NCBI RefSeq assembly: GCF_004337985.1 | Contig: NC_043744.1 | Span: 374,730 to 438,729, forward strand | Source: Pyricularia pennisetigena | Lineage: Eukaryota > Ascomycota > Sordariomycetes > Magnaporthales > Pyriculariaceae | Reading direction: 5' to 3' | Length of the DNA: 64,000 nt | Shown here: one piece after another, positions 36,099-47,950 of the stretch | Numbering within the stretch: the stretch's first letter is position 1 | Layout of the letters: each line of letters starts with the position of its first letter | Position numbers and translations under genes: made by a program | Notes under the pieces: generated by a model | Database searches by the model: none | Told to the model about the DNA's origin: nothing | The model's input: the letters and a program-made list of their open reading frames with translations, nothing else

Positions 36099-36781
36099 AA
36101 TACTTGGTGGTAATATCGGCTTGATAAAAAGTAACAGACCAAAGGAAAGAGGAAGAAAAAAAAAAAAAGCCCTCAAGGAGATGCCCGCGGACTAAATTGA
36201 ATTCTCCTGGGATTGGCCGGCGACTCCCCGCCTGCAACCCATGTATCAACTAGGCTATGCAACCCTCCTCCTCCGTTGCTTGTTGCCGCCCTAATGCATT
36301 CAGATACCGAAGGGTCCGGCTAGCTAGAGGCGGGTCGATGGGCCTCCCCCGCTCGCTCGCCTACTGGCACGTATCAGCGACCTGGCTACGGCATTGCCGC
36401 TTTTCCGATTTGCTTGCGCCTGTTACGACAGTCACTGACGCATTCTTTGTTTTTTTATTTCTGGAGAAGGTGAGGGGAAATAGGTGGGGGTTTCCTTGTG
36501 CTAGCCCTCGCCTCGTGGACTTGCCTGTTTGTCATGGGGGGGTTTATTTAGCTAGTTCTAATCATAGCCTAGGGTTTAGGTTGAACAGCTTGGATTGGCA
36601 ATAAAAAGAGTCACCGTCTCCCACCTCTCCCGGTCGCGACTCGGTCTTGATGCTGTGGCCATTTGTTGTTTTGTGACTCTGAAGCTGTACAGCCTCTCCT
36701 GTCGTTCCTTTTACGGGACAGCGACACGAAATCCCACCAGTTTATACGACGACCTCGAAGCTTCTTGTACATCAACACAAC
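35022..36781. other. Intergenic region with poly(A) and a candidate CreA site
   Basis: No supported gene. It contains a 32-nt poly(A) at 36066-36097 and a (GTTTTT)n-like patch near 35115-35140. A GTGGGG hexamer at 36484-36489 matches the CreA consensus, about 300 bp before the JEN-like gene. CreA repression of such transporters is known in fungi, but the site itself is only a match to a short consensus. Confidence 0.4.
36066..36097. repeat. 32-nt poly(A)
   Basis: Uninterrupted A run in the region upstream of the JEN-like transporter. Confidence 0.95.
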
Positions 36782-38801
36782 ATGGCAGACTCGGAGAAAC
36801 CCAGCACTGACCACGCCGGTACGGCGAGGAGGACTGACGAAGCCGACCTCCCACCATGGCACGGAATGTCGGCCGGGCGATACCTGGCGACGCGAGTGTC
36901 GAGTCTCAAGCCGCCAATGGAGTCGGCGCCGAACCCTGTGAAGCTCCTGTTGATGTTGGACAAGCACTGCTGGGCGTTTTTTATGGTTGCCTTTCTTGCA
37001 TGGGTAAGTTTGTCTAGACTGATTGCTGTCCCCCTTTGTTTTTTGTCTCTACTTTTCGTCTGATGCGAAAAATCCAATTTGTATCGACGAGGAGAATTGA
37101 ATTGCTAACATTACGTCTTATCTTCTGCACATGGCAGACTTGGGACGCATTTGACTTCTTTACCGTCTCCCTTACAGTGACGGACCTGGCCAAGGACTTT
37201 GGCCGCACAAACACTGATATTACGTGGGGAATCACCCTGGTGTTGATGTTCCGGTCTGTTGGTTCCATTCTGTTTGGAATCGCTGCGGATCGCTATGGCC
37301 GTAAATGGCCCTTTATAGTCAACAACTTGTTGTTCATTGTCCTTGAACTTGTAAGTAACTTTTTTTTCTTTTTTTTTTTTTTCGCGCCTTTAATTTTTGT
37401 CATTTAATAATTGCCAAGCCATGATTTATTTATGTTTTAGGTAGAGTCGTCTTGGCGCACTGGTTTACCGCCTTGGCATCTGCAACCTTACTTGACTTGC
37501 CTTGGCGATCGATCACATTCACACGAGAGTACTTTGGAAATCGGGTAGCTAACAACAGACAAACAACCAAATCTAGGGCACAGGATTCTGCAGCACATAC
37601 AGCCAGTTCCTGGCCTGCCGCGCCCTTTTCGGCATTGCCATGGGCGGTTTGTACGGCAACGCCGCCGCCACGGCGCTTGAAGATCTGCCAGAAGAGGCTA
37701 GGGGTTTGATGAGCGGTCTTTTGCAGCAAGGGGTAAGTTAGGTCAATTAATTATTATGCAAGCAAACCACCACCAGTCACCGAATTGCCCGGTCGAGATA
37801 TTTGTAGAAGAAATTTCAGACTGACGCCATGCGGCAACGAGCAGTATGCACTGGGATACCTTCTCGCAACCGCCTTCGCCCGGGCGCTCGTCAACACGAC
37901 ACCGTACGGCTGGCGTCCACTCTTCTGGTTCGGCGCGTGCCCGCCAGCCATCTTCATCGCGTTCCGTCTTCTGTTGCCCGAGACCCGCATGTACCAGCAG
38001 CAGGCTGAGATGCGACAGGCCGCCGCGGCCAACGGAACGTCGGTGTCCAAGACGTTTGTGGCCGAGGGCAAGGTTGCGCTGCGCCGACACTGGATGATAC
38101 TGCTGTACCTGGTCCTCCTCATGGCCGGGTTCAACTTCATGTCGCACGGCAGCCAGGACTTGTACCCGACCATGCTCACGAACCAGTTCGGATTCGGGCC
38201 CAACGACGTCACCATCACGCAGATCGTGGCCAACCTCGGGGCCATCCTCGGCGGCACCACGGTCGGATATTGCAGTCAGATCTTCGGCCGTCGGTTGAGC
38301 ATCATCGTCATGTGCATCGTCGGCGGGGCGCTGCTGTACCCGTACACGTTTGTCGACACGCCTGCCATTGCGGCGGCCGCCTTCTTTGAGCAGTTTTGCG
38401 TCCAGGGTGCATGGGGCGTCATCCCGATTCACCTCATGGAGCTCTCTCCCGGTGCGTTCCGGACGTTCGTGGTCGGCACCTCGTACCAGCTCGGAAACCT
38501 AGTGTCGTCGGCGAGCTCCACCATCGAGTCGACCATCGGGGAGCGGTTCCCGCTACCGGCCAAGCCGGGGAGCACCGAGCATCGGTTCGAGTACGGCAAG
38601 GTCGTCTGCATCTTCATGGGGTGCGTGTACGCCTACACCATACTGTTGACTCTGATCGGGCCGGAGCACCTGAAGCGCAAGTTTGACGTCGAGCACGACG
38701 AGGATGCTAGGGAGGTCATGGGAGAGACGGGCGTCGTGGTCGGTGATGGTGCGGCAGCGGGGAGCGTCGGGGGAGCAAAGGGGAAGGAGGAGGTTGTCTA
38801 G
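36782..38801 (+). CDS. JEN-family monocarboxylate/proton symporter (MFS)
   Basis: Four exons (36782-37003, 37138-37350, 37577-37732, 37845-38801), 515 residues. The family imports lactate, pyruvate and in some members dicarboxylates across the plasma membrane. The JEN signature NxxSHxSQDxxxT is complete at residues 294-306 (NFMSHGSQDLYPT). The MFS motif after helix 2 reads GIAADRYGRKWPF, and WDAFDFF lies in helix 1. The second intron (226 nt) and the third (112 nt) are longer than usual but keep the frame. The C-terminal tail is Gly/Val-rich and ends GKEEVV. A GTGGGG CreA-like hexamer lies about 300 bp upstream, in line with glucose repression of this family elsewhere. Confidence 0.92.
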
Positions 38802-39491
38802 ATTTCTTAAAAACGAATGTTTCGAGTTGCCTACAAAGCTTTTTTTTTTTATTTGCAGCAACGGCGCAGTGAATAAAAAGAATAAAATCAATTGAGAGAT
38901 ACTGGTGCGTGGTGTTTGTTGTGATGTGTGCGTCTGTGTCTGTGTGTCTGACTGACTGACCAGAACTACTTACTGGGCTGTTTACAAACTGCCAATGCTG
39001 CCTCATTTTTTTTTTTTTTTTCTTTCAACCCCAGACTACAGAAGCACGGGCAGCCACGTCTCCAATGCGGGGTAAACAACCATGCGAGCTCCTGGGTGTT
39101 CAGACGTTAGGGCGCTAACTGGCTCCAATTCCAGTTCGGTCAGTGCACGTTAGCAATCAATCAATCAATCAAATCAAAGCGCTGCAATTAGATAAAGACT
39201 TTCTCCAACGTTATCGACGTCATTAAAGTTCAACCCCTGTTCCAGCTGCTGGGATCCCTGGGTTAGATTCCCTGCTTGAAGCTTGAACGGTTCCAAGGAA
39301 AGCTTTTATCGATGCACCCGCTCTTCGAGCGGTAGCTCCCACAACCAATGTCAACGACGAACTAAAGTCTTCTTCTGTTTCCAAGTCTCTTGTTAGCTTC
39401 GCCAGCTGCCCCTTGAGTATCTTGTGTCTCCCAGCCGGTGGAGGTCCAAGTCCAGGCCTGCCCGAGCGCCAATTCCATTGATTGCAAAAAG
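38802..39491. other. Intergenic region
   Basis: No gene seen. There is a T run at about 39007-39020 and a short (AATC)n patch near 39156-39175. Confidence 0.5.
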
Positions 39492-41638
39492 ATGCCTCGT
39501 ACCAACAGGTCTTGGGCTTCTGTCCTCGGATTGAACAAGAGCCCCGCCAGCCACCATCACGACAATTGGTGGCACGAACGCCGTCACTGTATGTTGATTG
39601 ATGTATACGTATACGCATAGGTACGAGCTCGACACGGACTCTGTGGGCGATTTTTTGACAAACTGCAGTGTTGCCTCGCTACCATGATCGCATAATCGAG
39701 TCGTCTGTTCCCCCGATCGAGGTCACCAAGGTCGCTGTCCGCCTGCGCCGACTGATCGAGGAGTGTGTCCCCTGTGAGCTCGAGGAAAGCCTCATCACCA
39801 AGCCGCACAGCAAAGTCATCACCAACAAGGTCATCAAGGCCGCCAAGGAGGCTGGCGGCTCTGAATATGGAGCCTGTGTCGTCTTTTGCTTGCTGGTCTG
39901 CAAAAGGTGGTTCTCGCATCAATCCTCGGTAGAGCTCTGGGATGCCGACCTTCACTTGGTCAGAGGTGTTGCGTGTGAGGTTATCGCAAAGGCTATGTAA
40001 GTTGTGATCGGATCTAAATCAGGTAAAAAAAAAAAAAAAAAAAAAAAAACAATCCCAAGTGCCTAGCTAACCCAGACTCCCAGAATCGAGCAGGAGGAAG
40101 ATGTAGAGTATCTCCAGCATAAAGTGCTGCTTAAGCGCTACTCAATCACCATCAATGGAGAGGATATGCCCGCGGCCAACGTCATTGAACGCGCCGTCGA
40201 CCTGCATGCCCTGCGCGTCATCGGCTCCTCTGGCTATCAGAAATGCATCAGTCACCTGTGGCGCGGTTGGCTGGTTCAGGATGAGGATGATCCCTCCAAC
40301 TTTATTGACTACCATGACAAGGCTGACACCAGCTTCCTCGTCCACATGGACCCCGATCGCATGCGCGCCCCGATCTACCAGAACGCAGCCCAGCTTGTGA
40401 TTTCCTTCATCTATCTGGGCCTGTACACGGGCGCCATCAGCACGGTCAACCGCACCGGCGAACTTGATATCGTCGAGGGTCTCATGTACCTCTTTACGCT
40501 CGGTTTCATTTGCGACGAGGTCACCAAGGTCTGGAAGGCGGGCTATCGCATCTTGGGGTTCTGGAATGCTCTGAATAGCGTTCTCTATGGGTTGCTGATG
40601 GTCAGCCTGGGCATTCGTTTCTTCGCCTTTAGCAAGCCCGTAGACGGGCCAGCCCAGGACGAAGATGGCAAGACGGACCGCGAGCAGCTCAACGAGCTCA
40701 GCTACAACTTTCTGGCCGTCAGCGCGCCTCTCTTCTGGATCAGGCTGCTGCTGTACCTCGACACGTTCCGCTTCTTCGGCGCCATGCTGGTCGTTCTCAA
40801 GGTCATGATGAAGGAGTCCATCATCTTCTTCGCGTTGCTCACCATCATCATCGTCGGCTTCTTCCAGAGCTTCATCGGCCTCGACTACGCAGACGACCAC
40901 GCCCTGAGCGACACGGGCTTCATCATCCAGTCCATGGCCAACGCGCTCATGCAGAGCCCCGACTTTAGCGGCTTTGAAAAGTTTAGCCACCCGTTCGGCA
41001 TCATACTCTACTACTTCTTCACCTTCATCGTCATGGTCATCCTGCTCAACATTCTCATTGCGCTGTACAACTCTGCCTACGAGGACATTTACGAAAATGC
41101 AGACGACGAGTTCCTGGCGCTGTTTGCGCAGAAGACGATGCAGTTCGTGCGCGCGCCCGACGAGAACGTCTACATCGCGCCCCTCAACCTCATCGAGGTG
41201 TTCCTGGTCGCGCTGCCCTTTGAGTGGTGGATGGACAAGCGCATGTACGAGCGGCTCAACGACGTCGTCATGGCCGTCCTGTACTCGCCGCTCCTGCTCT
41301 TCACGGCCCTGTTCGAGATGAGGGCGGCCGGCGAGATCAGGGCCAACCGGTCGCGTGGCGAAGAAGACGACGACGTGCAGGAGGAGTGGGAGCAGGTGGA
41401 AGACGAGCTGGACTTTGAGAGCGATGGATGGAACAAGACTGTCAGCCTGGCCAAGGCCAACGTCGAGGAAGAGCCGGCAGTGTTGGAGGTGCAGAAGCTC
41501 CGGGAAGAGGTCAAGGAGCTGAAGGCGATGCTTGCCGAGCTTGGGCGGGCTGTCGGGGCTGCGAACCTGGGCCGCAGCGATGCCACTGGGCCGACCAATG
41601 GTGCCGAGCGTGCCAAGACCCTTGGGGATGAGGAGTAG
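39492..41638 (+). CDS. Yvc1-like TRP cation channel
   Basis: Three exons (39492-39588, 39669-39996, 40084-41638), 659 residues. The first join gives RRHLLPRYHDR, where the LLPRY element is typical of fungal Yvc1/TRP proteins. This channel releases Ca2+ from the vacuole in yeast. Several membrane helices follow from about residue 230 (LVISFIYLGLYTGAIS, then IVEGLMYLFTLGFI and others). The pore region FIIQSMANALMQSPDFSGF is followed by the last helix (IILYYFFTFIVMVILLNILIALYNSAYEDI). The C-terminus is acidic and ends with a coiled coil (EVQKLREEVKELKAMLAELG). The second intron carries a 25-nt poly(A). Vacuolar location is inferred from the family. Confidence 0.92.
40025..40049. repeat. 25-nt poly(A) inside an intron
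   Basis: Within the second intron of the Yvc1-like gene. Confidence 0.95.
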
Positions 41639-42191
41639 TGTCGCACNGGGGGGGGGGCCTTTTCTGATGCATACAAGGCTGTGGTGGTCTGTTTTGTTGT
41701 CTTTTTCTTCATATTTCAACCAAGCTTGGGTGGCAAACAGTGCTTCTATGGAGTCAAATTTTGGCCAACGAGCCGAAAATCACTATATTTTGGTCCCATC
41801 CGGCTTTTTTTTTCCCCCCTACTTCCCTACATGTATTATGTGGTATGTCATGTGCGATGACGATGCATCAGGCCCCCCCCCCTCCCCCATTTTGTGTCCA
41901 ACCATTTGCAGCCACCCATTCAGAGATGATGGAATCAACGCAGCTGCGCCCTCGCCCACCCAATGCAAATCTGCCTCACTCGACTCGAGAGGGGTGTGCA
42001 AGGTTGTGGCAGAATGAGGGGGAAGGCGATGCATCACGGTCGCATAAATAGCGAATTCCTATCATCGACCTGATCGAACCTAATTGCCTAAAGCTATCCG
42101 GTCCGGTTTACAGACGGCTCAACGGGTCGTGTTGAGCATATAAGTCTTCTTTGGTGCGTAGTGCAACTTGGCACATCCACAAGAAAAGAAG

Positions 42192-42230
<39 letters not shown>

Positions 42231-42296
42231 ATACTACTACACACGTCCAGATATATCGCCCAGGTTCCCAGCCTCTTGGCCAAAAGAAGAGTGACG
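41639..42296. other. Intergenic region with homopolymers
   Basis: One ambiguous base sits next to a G run (41647-41656). There is also a C run (41874-41882) and a 38-nt poly(A) at 42192-42229. No gene seen. Confidence 0.6.
42192..42229. repeat. 38-nt poly(A)
   Basis: Uninterrupted A run about 70 nt before the start codon of the large unrecognised protein. Confidence 0.95.
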
Positions 42297-45200
42297 ATGA
42301 CTACCATTGACGGGTTGCATTCAGACGACGAATGGAGTGTAGCTTCAAACGCGGTCGTTGCACACCAAGCAATGTTGGCGTATCTCACACAGCACGAGGA
42401 CGCCGATCTTGACAAACAGTCAAAAGGCCCGACGGGGGCGTCTCAAACCTGTTCGCATCCCCCGGATCTCTTGCAGCTCGCAGCCAGCAATGACGAGCAG
42501 TTGCTATCAGACACAACAGCAGCGCTGTCGCTTGACAAGTGGTCCGTTACAACGAAGGGACGTAGGAATTCCGAGTAAGTATATCACTGTTCTCTCTGTG
42601 CAGCTATAACTTGCCTGTCAAACTATTAGACTGAAAACGTTTTCTGACTTTGTCAATTTCGAGGCTCCGGATACGGCGATTCAACGACAAGTTCCTAGCA
42701 CGAACTACGGGCGTCCTGTCGGACAAGATATGTAGCCACCACGATGCCAGGGATATACACCCACCACGCAATGGGGAGTTGGGTGGACATTTGCTACCAA
42801 AACTCCTCTGGAAAGCATTTAGCTGGCAAACAATCGAAGCTATTTTTGACTCGAAGAACAGACTGGGATTTATCAGCCCAGAAAGACTGCAACCAATAGG
42901 GATCCCTTGGAGCTTGCCTATGATTCCACCCAGCGTTTTGAGTTCACAGCTCTGGAAGACGACGCCAGCCAAATACGACTTCAATAATGGGCCGGAGATC
43001 ATCAACCAGAAAGGGCAGCAGCCAAGAGGAACCCCTTGGAACATGCCTGTAATTTCATCCAGCCTGGTCTCAAATGCAGGGCACTGGGAGGCCATGGCAG
43101 CCAAATACGACTTTGATATCGACTTGGACATTGTAGATCCAGAGGGCCACAAACTTCTTCATGAGACAGTTCGATATCACATACTCCAAAACTCGGAGCT
43201 TGCATCAGGCTTGACAATCGACCAACGCCTCAGCGACGGTGCGGGGGCGGATTCCTTTCGTCGGACCGTCTGGTTGCCGTACGGCAGTTCAAACATTGCT
43301 TCCTTCAGCGACGTCTCCTCCAAAGCTGTGGAGAACTCTACCAACATTGGCCGCATCCTCAAACAGTTCAGCATTCTCCAAGAGTACGGCATGGCCACCA
43401 ACTTCTTCAGCATCCTGGTGGCTCGGCCAGGCTCTGTGGCAGAGGTCGTTCCAATCTACGCAGATTCTCTGGGGGAAGTCGCCGAGGAGCTCAGAAGAGT
43501 GGCGGAAATGGCGCTCGCACTCGACGGCATATTCAAGAAAGACCATGTGACTTTCATGAGGCGACGAGACTGCGTGCCCGAAGTTATAGCGGTCAAAAAG
43601 ATGGTCGCTAGCCTTGGCTTAGGGTTCAACAGCAGCAAAACTTCACATTCTGCACTTTCCAGCTATTTCGAAGTCATGGAAGACTGCCAGTGGCTTGTGA
43701 GGGTCTTGGAAATAGGACTCATATCCTATTCCGGGTCGCACACAAGCCGCTTCGACCGAGACTTGGTGGGACAAGATGCGGAAGATGCGACGATATCGAT
43801 GACAAGAATCGAGGTCCCTGCTTCGGTGTCATATGTCAAAGCAAATTTCTCCCTGAAACGACTGGCATGCCTCGATGGGCTTCTGAGCAGCCGAATATGG
43901 ATTCTCAGTAGCGAACCCGAATCAAGTCAGCGGGATGATGCCTTGTCAATCTTGACCACTATGCCCTTATTTGCTGACTTGTGGGGCCCAGTCTATACCG
44001 TCAGGTACCCAAGCAATGACGGCAGGATCCTCCAACACAATACCGCTAAAGGTGTCATCCGGCGGCAGGACAGCGGCAATGTACCTTCGCGGATGCCCCG
44101 AGACCCCTCAGAGCTTGATCGAGTAGTCATCCCTTGTCACTGGGAGCCAGCGCCGAAGCACTTTCTTAGCCGCTGGGTCCATGGCCTTCGGAAACTGCTG
44201 AAACCCCCAAATTTCTTTCTCCGGGATGACGATTTGCTCCTCATTGGCACTCCAGAACCGGCCCCAAGGGCCAAACCTCGACTGCAACCCAACAAAGGAT
44301 GCCAATACACACCAGGCTCTTTCTTTGCCGATTCCACCGACATTTTAGGAGTGCCCGGAACCCGACCGGCTAAGTGGGTCACAGATGGCCTGGAAATTGG
44401 AACTGGAGTCGAGTTGTCCATGTTCAGTTTCTCAGTTACTGGCAAGGCCAAAAAGATGCCGGGAACAACTTTGAAACAGCGCATTTTCACCAAATGGAGT
44501 CAGGCCCCAGCTCGAGCGAATCCTTGGATACTACACCAATTGTTAGCCGTCGAGGTTAGCCACTGCACAGGAAATGCCAGGAGAATCCCCCTCCGGAACC
44601 TGCTGTTCGGAGACGACCTGAGAGAATACCTCGATGTCCAAATGCCATCATGGACCAGCAGTGATTGGGGTACTGCGCTGCGCAAGGCGGTTGAAAGTAG
44701 CGATGGAGAGGAACTTCTCAGGTTTTGGAAGACCCATCAACATTTTCGTGAGAATGTCGGCCAGCTGATTTCTAGCATACTGGAGCTTCTCGATGATACT
44801 GGTAACGATGGGGAGTCGTTCCGGGTCGCGCTGGTACACCAGAATATGGAGCACCTGATCAAATTCCCACTTGACAAAAACAGCTGGGCGAGCGTCCTTG
44901 GGGACTCCGACCTTGCGGCAACATATGCTCTTGTGACCCACGTTTGCTTGTCTCGCAAATATGACGGCGATGAGGCAAAAGAAAATGACTATGCAGGATG
45001 CAGCCAGCATGACAAGCGTTCCAACAAGGCGTACACCTGCTTGCAAACAAGGATCGTGCTGCCAAAAGATGTCGAGAGATATATTCGAATCCGAGGAGAC
45101 CGAGATGAAAACATATACACATTGACAGAGGATGTACTAATGCCAGCATCTGACCTTCGCTCGACGGCTGAGAAATGGGTGAGAAAGTTGACACGGTGTC

Positions 45201-45646
45201 CAATGCAGTCCGAGGCGAAGGATAGCACTGATTTTGACGCGGTGGTATTGACGCTGAGGTCGCGACAAAAGAGCTATGGAGGCATGTCAAAGCCAAGAAG
45301 AAGGGTGTCATGCCAGCGATTTGAGTTGCCGGCTACCGAAACAGCCTGCCAAATCAACATGAACGAGCAGTCCAATAGCATACCTTTGACTGGTCTGAGC
45401 CCCCCGGGGTCCAGGAGAGTCAAGAGGGCTCTGCCACAAAGCCAACCGTGGTCGCTTCAGATGCTCATGGAACAAGAACAAAATCGCACAACTCACCAAC
45501 AGGCTTTGATATCTCCAACGCTACCAGTCGCCAACACACTCGGTACTTCGTCCACAGTCGAAGGTGCCAGAGTCAACCTGACGCCCATGTTGACAGCAAG
45601 AGAGATGATAGAGGTTATGGCCGGGGACAGTTCGCCGCGGGGTTGA
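42297..45646 (+). CDS. Large unrecognised protein with tandem 43-44 residue repeats
   Basis: Two exons (42297-42574, 42664-45646) give 1,086 residues. The join GA|GTAAGT to CGAG|GCTC reads RRNSELRIRR. No family recognised and no signal peptide or membrane helix seen. Near residues 145-255 there are about two and a half imperfect copies of a 43-44 residue unit. Its recurring elements are a Trp at the start, an AKYDF-type segment, then GxPWxxPxI and a Ser-rich end. The middle region is mixed alpha/beta-like (VSYVKANFSLKRLACLDGLL; MFSFSVTGKAKKMPG). A helical region follows (ENVGQLISSILELLDDTG). The C-terminal ~150 residues look disordered. Codon third positions are less GC-biased than in the neighbours, which may mean weak constraint or recent origin. 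Confidence 0.72.
42824..43150 (+). repeat. Coding tandem repeat, ~43-44 residues per unit
   Basis: Unit starts at WQTIEAIFD, WKTTPAKYDF and WEAMAAKYDF. The first two units contain GIPWSLPMI and GTPWNMPVI at the same relative position. The third unit is partial. Confidence 0.7.
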
Positions 45647-46070
45647 CAGCAGTCCAGGCTAGGAGGCGGCTTAGTTATACTTTACTGGTCGATGTTGCAG
45701 ATTAGGGGCGGGAGGATGGGTGGGTTCCAGCTTCAATAGCCTCTGCAAAGCGGCTGGTCGGTCTGTATGATTAATTCATGGATGCGCCAGGTCAACACTG
45801 CGCCAAGTCTTGCTTTCTTGTGTCTTTTTCTGATCTCCCTTTCCCCTTCCACCTGCCAATTGAATGCGTGCCTTCCTTCGCCGCTGCCGCAAAATGCACA
45901 CAAGAAGGGACCTGCAGTTTCCCCCCGCACAAGACCCACTCAGGACGCCGTTGGTTGCGTTGGCAAAAAAAGAGAAAAAATAAAAGTGTAGATATTCACC
46001 AATGATTGATTGATGCACACGCAGAAAGCAATTCCTTCAGATCCGTAAAGAAACGAGGGAATTCTGAATC
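45647..46070. other. Intergenic region
   Basis: No gene recognised between the large protein and the tRNA. Confidence 0.5.
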
Positions 46071-46141
46071 TCCGATATCGGGAATCGAACCCGAGTCGCC
46101 GCGGTGAAAACGCGGTATGCTAACCCCTACACCATACCGGA
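46071..46141 (-). tRNA. tRNA-Glu (anticodon TTC)
   Basis: On the complement, 71 nt fold into a complete cloverleaf. The acceptor stem is TCCGGTA/TATCGGA (one G-T pair). The anticodon stem is CCGCG/CGCGG with loop TTTTCAC, and the T stem is TCGGG/CCCGA with loop TTCGATT. A-box and B-box (GGTTCGATTCC) promoter elements are intact. No intron. The D stem contains wobble pairs. Confidence 0.95.
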
Positions 46142-47950
46142 TTGAATTGTGTTGGTACTGATTTAGCACTGCTTATATTCCTGCGTTCCTGTAGGCTCCA
46201 CTCCATGTCATATCCGATGACATTCTCAGGGCAGCCAGGGCAGGCTACACTGAGTTCCATGCTACCAGGGACCATGGTCCCTGGTCCTAATTTATTCCAG
46301 AAACTGCCTTGATCTGGCAGAGAGCGCTCTCTTTTTGGCCTACATTTTGATCCTGTTTCTGTTTTGACGTCCACCCATATCAGCAACCCAGCAGGGGAAA
46401 AAAGTTACGAATTCGTCCCACTAGGCAGGCAATCCAAAAGGTAATTCGGTACCTAGCCAACGTCCGTGGTGAGCTAAATACGCACTACGACAAGTCAAAT
46501 CGCCTCAAACCGTTTACGCCCTTAATGCGGGCGTAAATTTGATGCATGCATGGACCGGTTTCTCAAGAATGTCAGGCCCGCCAAAAGCAGCCAACCAACC
46601 ATGGCTGCCCGGCCGGCCGAGCCGACGCCGATCAGCTAGCATGATACAGAGGCAACAGTGAGTGACGAGAGCATTTTTAGCCTATCGAATGCGTCCGCCC
46701 TGACCTTTTGGGTTCCCCGTCCCAGGCAGGAAGCTACACACCACACCGTGCCCTGTCTCGATTACTGTTTTCTGCATTTTTGTATAGGGTTCTTGTAACG
46801 GAAGGAAGATTGAGAGAAAAAAAGAAAAAAAGAAAAAAAAAAAAATCCTTTTCCGATACCACCACCTATCCAGCAAGTATTATTTATTATTCCGTGGAAT
46901 CACACTTTGTTTTCTTTCGTCTCTTCCAACCAACATCACTAGTTTCCAATCTCATCCTGCAACATGCACAAGGTGCATTAGTCTATGACTCCAGGATCGA
47001 TTACCCCAAACGGTGACACACATCAGCCAAGTTGTTTGCTGCAGGTGCACCGCAGAAAATGTTTGCGACGGCCGGCACACACGGGCAGCGCAGCCTAGGT
47101 TGATTGGGTGCCTTCCCTCACTGGTTGCAAACAAGAAGGAGGCACGTAAGGTACTGGACTCAAGGTGACGCGACAGATGATTGAGTGAGTGGTTGCAAGC
47201 TGCCGACTGAAAATACGTGCTCGTGCATGGTGCTGCTGTTGCCTTGGGTGGCCGAAAAGAGACGCAAAATCCGTTGGTCCTTTGAAGTCCGTCTTCGCAA
47301 CTCGCCAAGAATCACCCCTCGCTTTCCTACGTTGCTTTTTCATTCTGCTCTATTTTGACTTGCATTTCCAGACAAGATCCATCCCAGTCAGCCCCCTTTG
47401 CGCGCTGTCTAGAACTAGTGTTGGCCTTATTCGATATTTACTTTGGTCACAGCAGATCGCAACGTCATTTGTCATGAGCTATTCTTCTTGGTACCAACGT
47501 AAATAGCATTGGTGGCTTCCCGCATCGGCCAACCTATTTGGATTTCTAGATGCCTGGAAACGGTCAGTCATTCATTGAAGAAGCTGTCGCACCAAAGGTC
47601 CCAACGCAGGTGTGATTAGCCGACACCTGAGGTGCCAGCCGTTCAGCCAGCCGTCCGTCTTATCAGCCCGTCTTGGTACTTGGCACCAGGCAGACACTGC
47701 TTATGCTTACCTACCTGCCCACCTACCTGTCTTGCTTGTTTCCTCATCGCATTTCTGCTCCCGTCCCCCATTAACTAGCTCTCCGCCATCGGCCCTGGAG
47801 TTCCCTCTCATATAACAAATCTTGTCATCATCCCCAAGTCTTTGGCTTATCTTCAGATCACCGGGCTCTCCCTCCAGAATCGCAAGTCCAGCTAGTTCGG
47901 TCCAACTGAGTTGATCGCATCCTATCTAAAGGTGTCCTGATCTGGCAAAA
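46142..47950. other. Intergenic region upstream of the AAA ATPase gene
   Basis: No supported gene. A-rich patch at 46816-46845. CTACCTACC-type short repeats near 47706-47730 and a C/T-rich leader before the ATG at 47951. Confidence 0.5.

Noticed and set aside
36165..36262. tRNA-like or SINE-like element on the minus strand (A-box-like TAGCCTAGTTGA, then a T run)
   Set aside because: The B box is too degenerate, no cloverleaf can be drawn, and there are no target-site duplications or second copies in the window.
39225..39275. B-box-like GGGTTAGATTCCC suggesting a tRNA
   Set aside because: No acceptor or anticodon stems at the right spacing.
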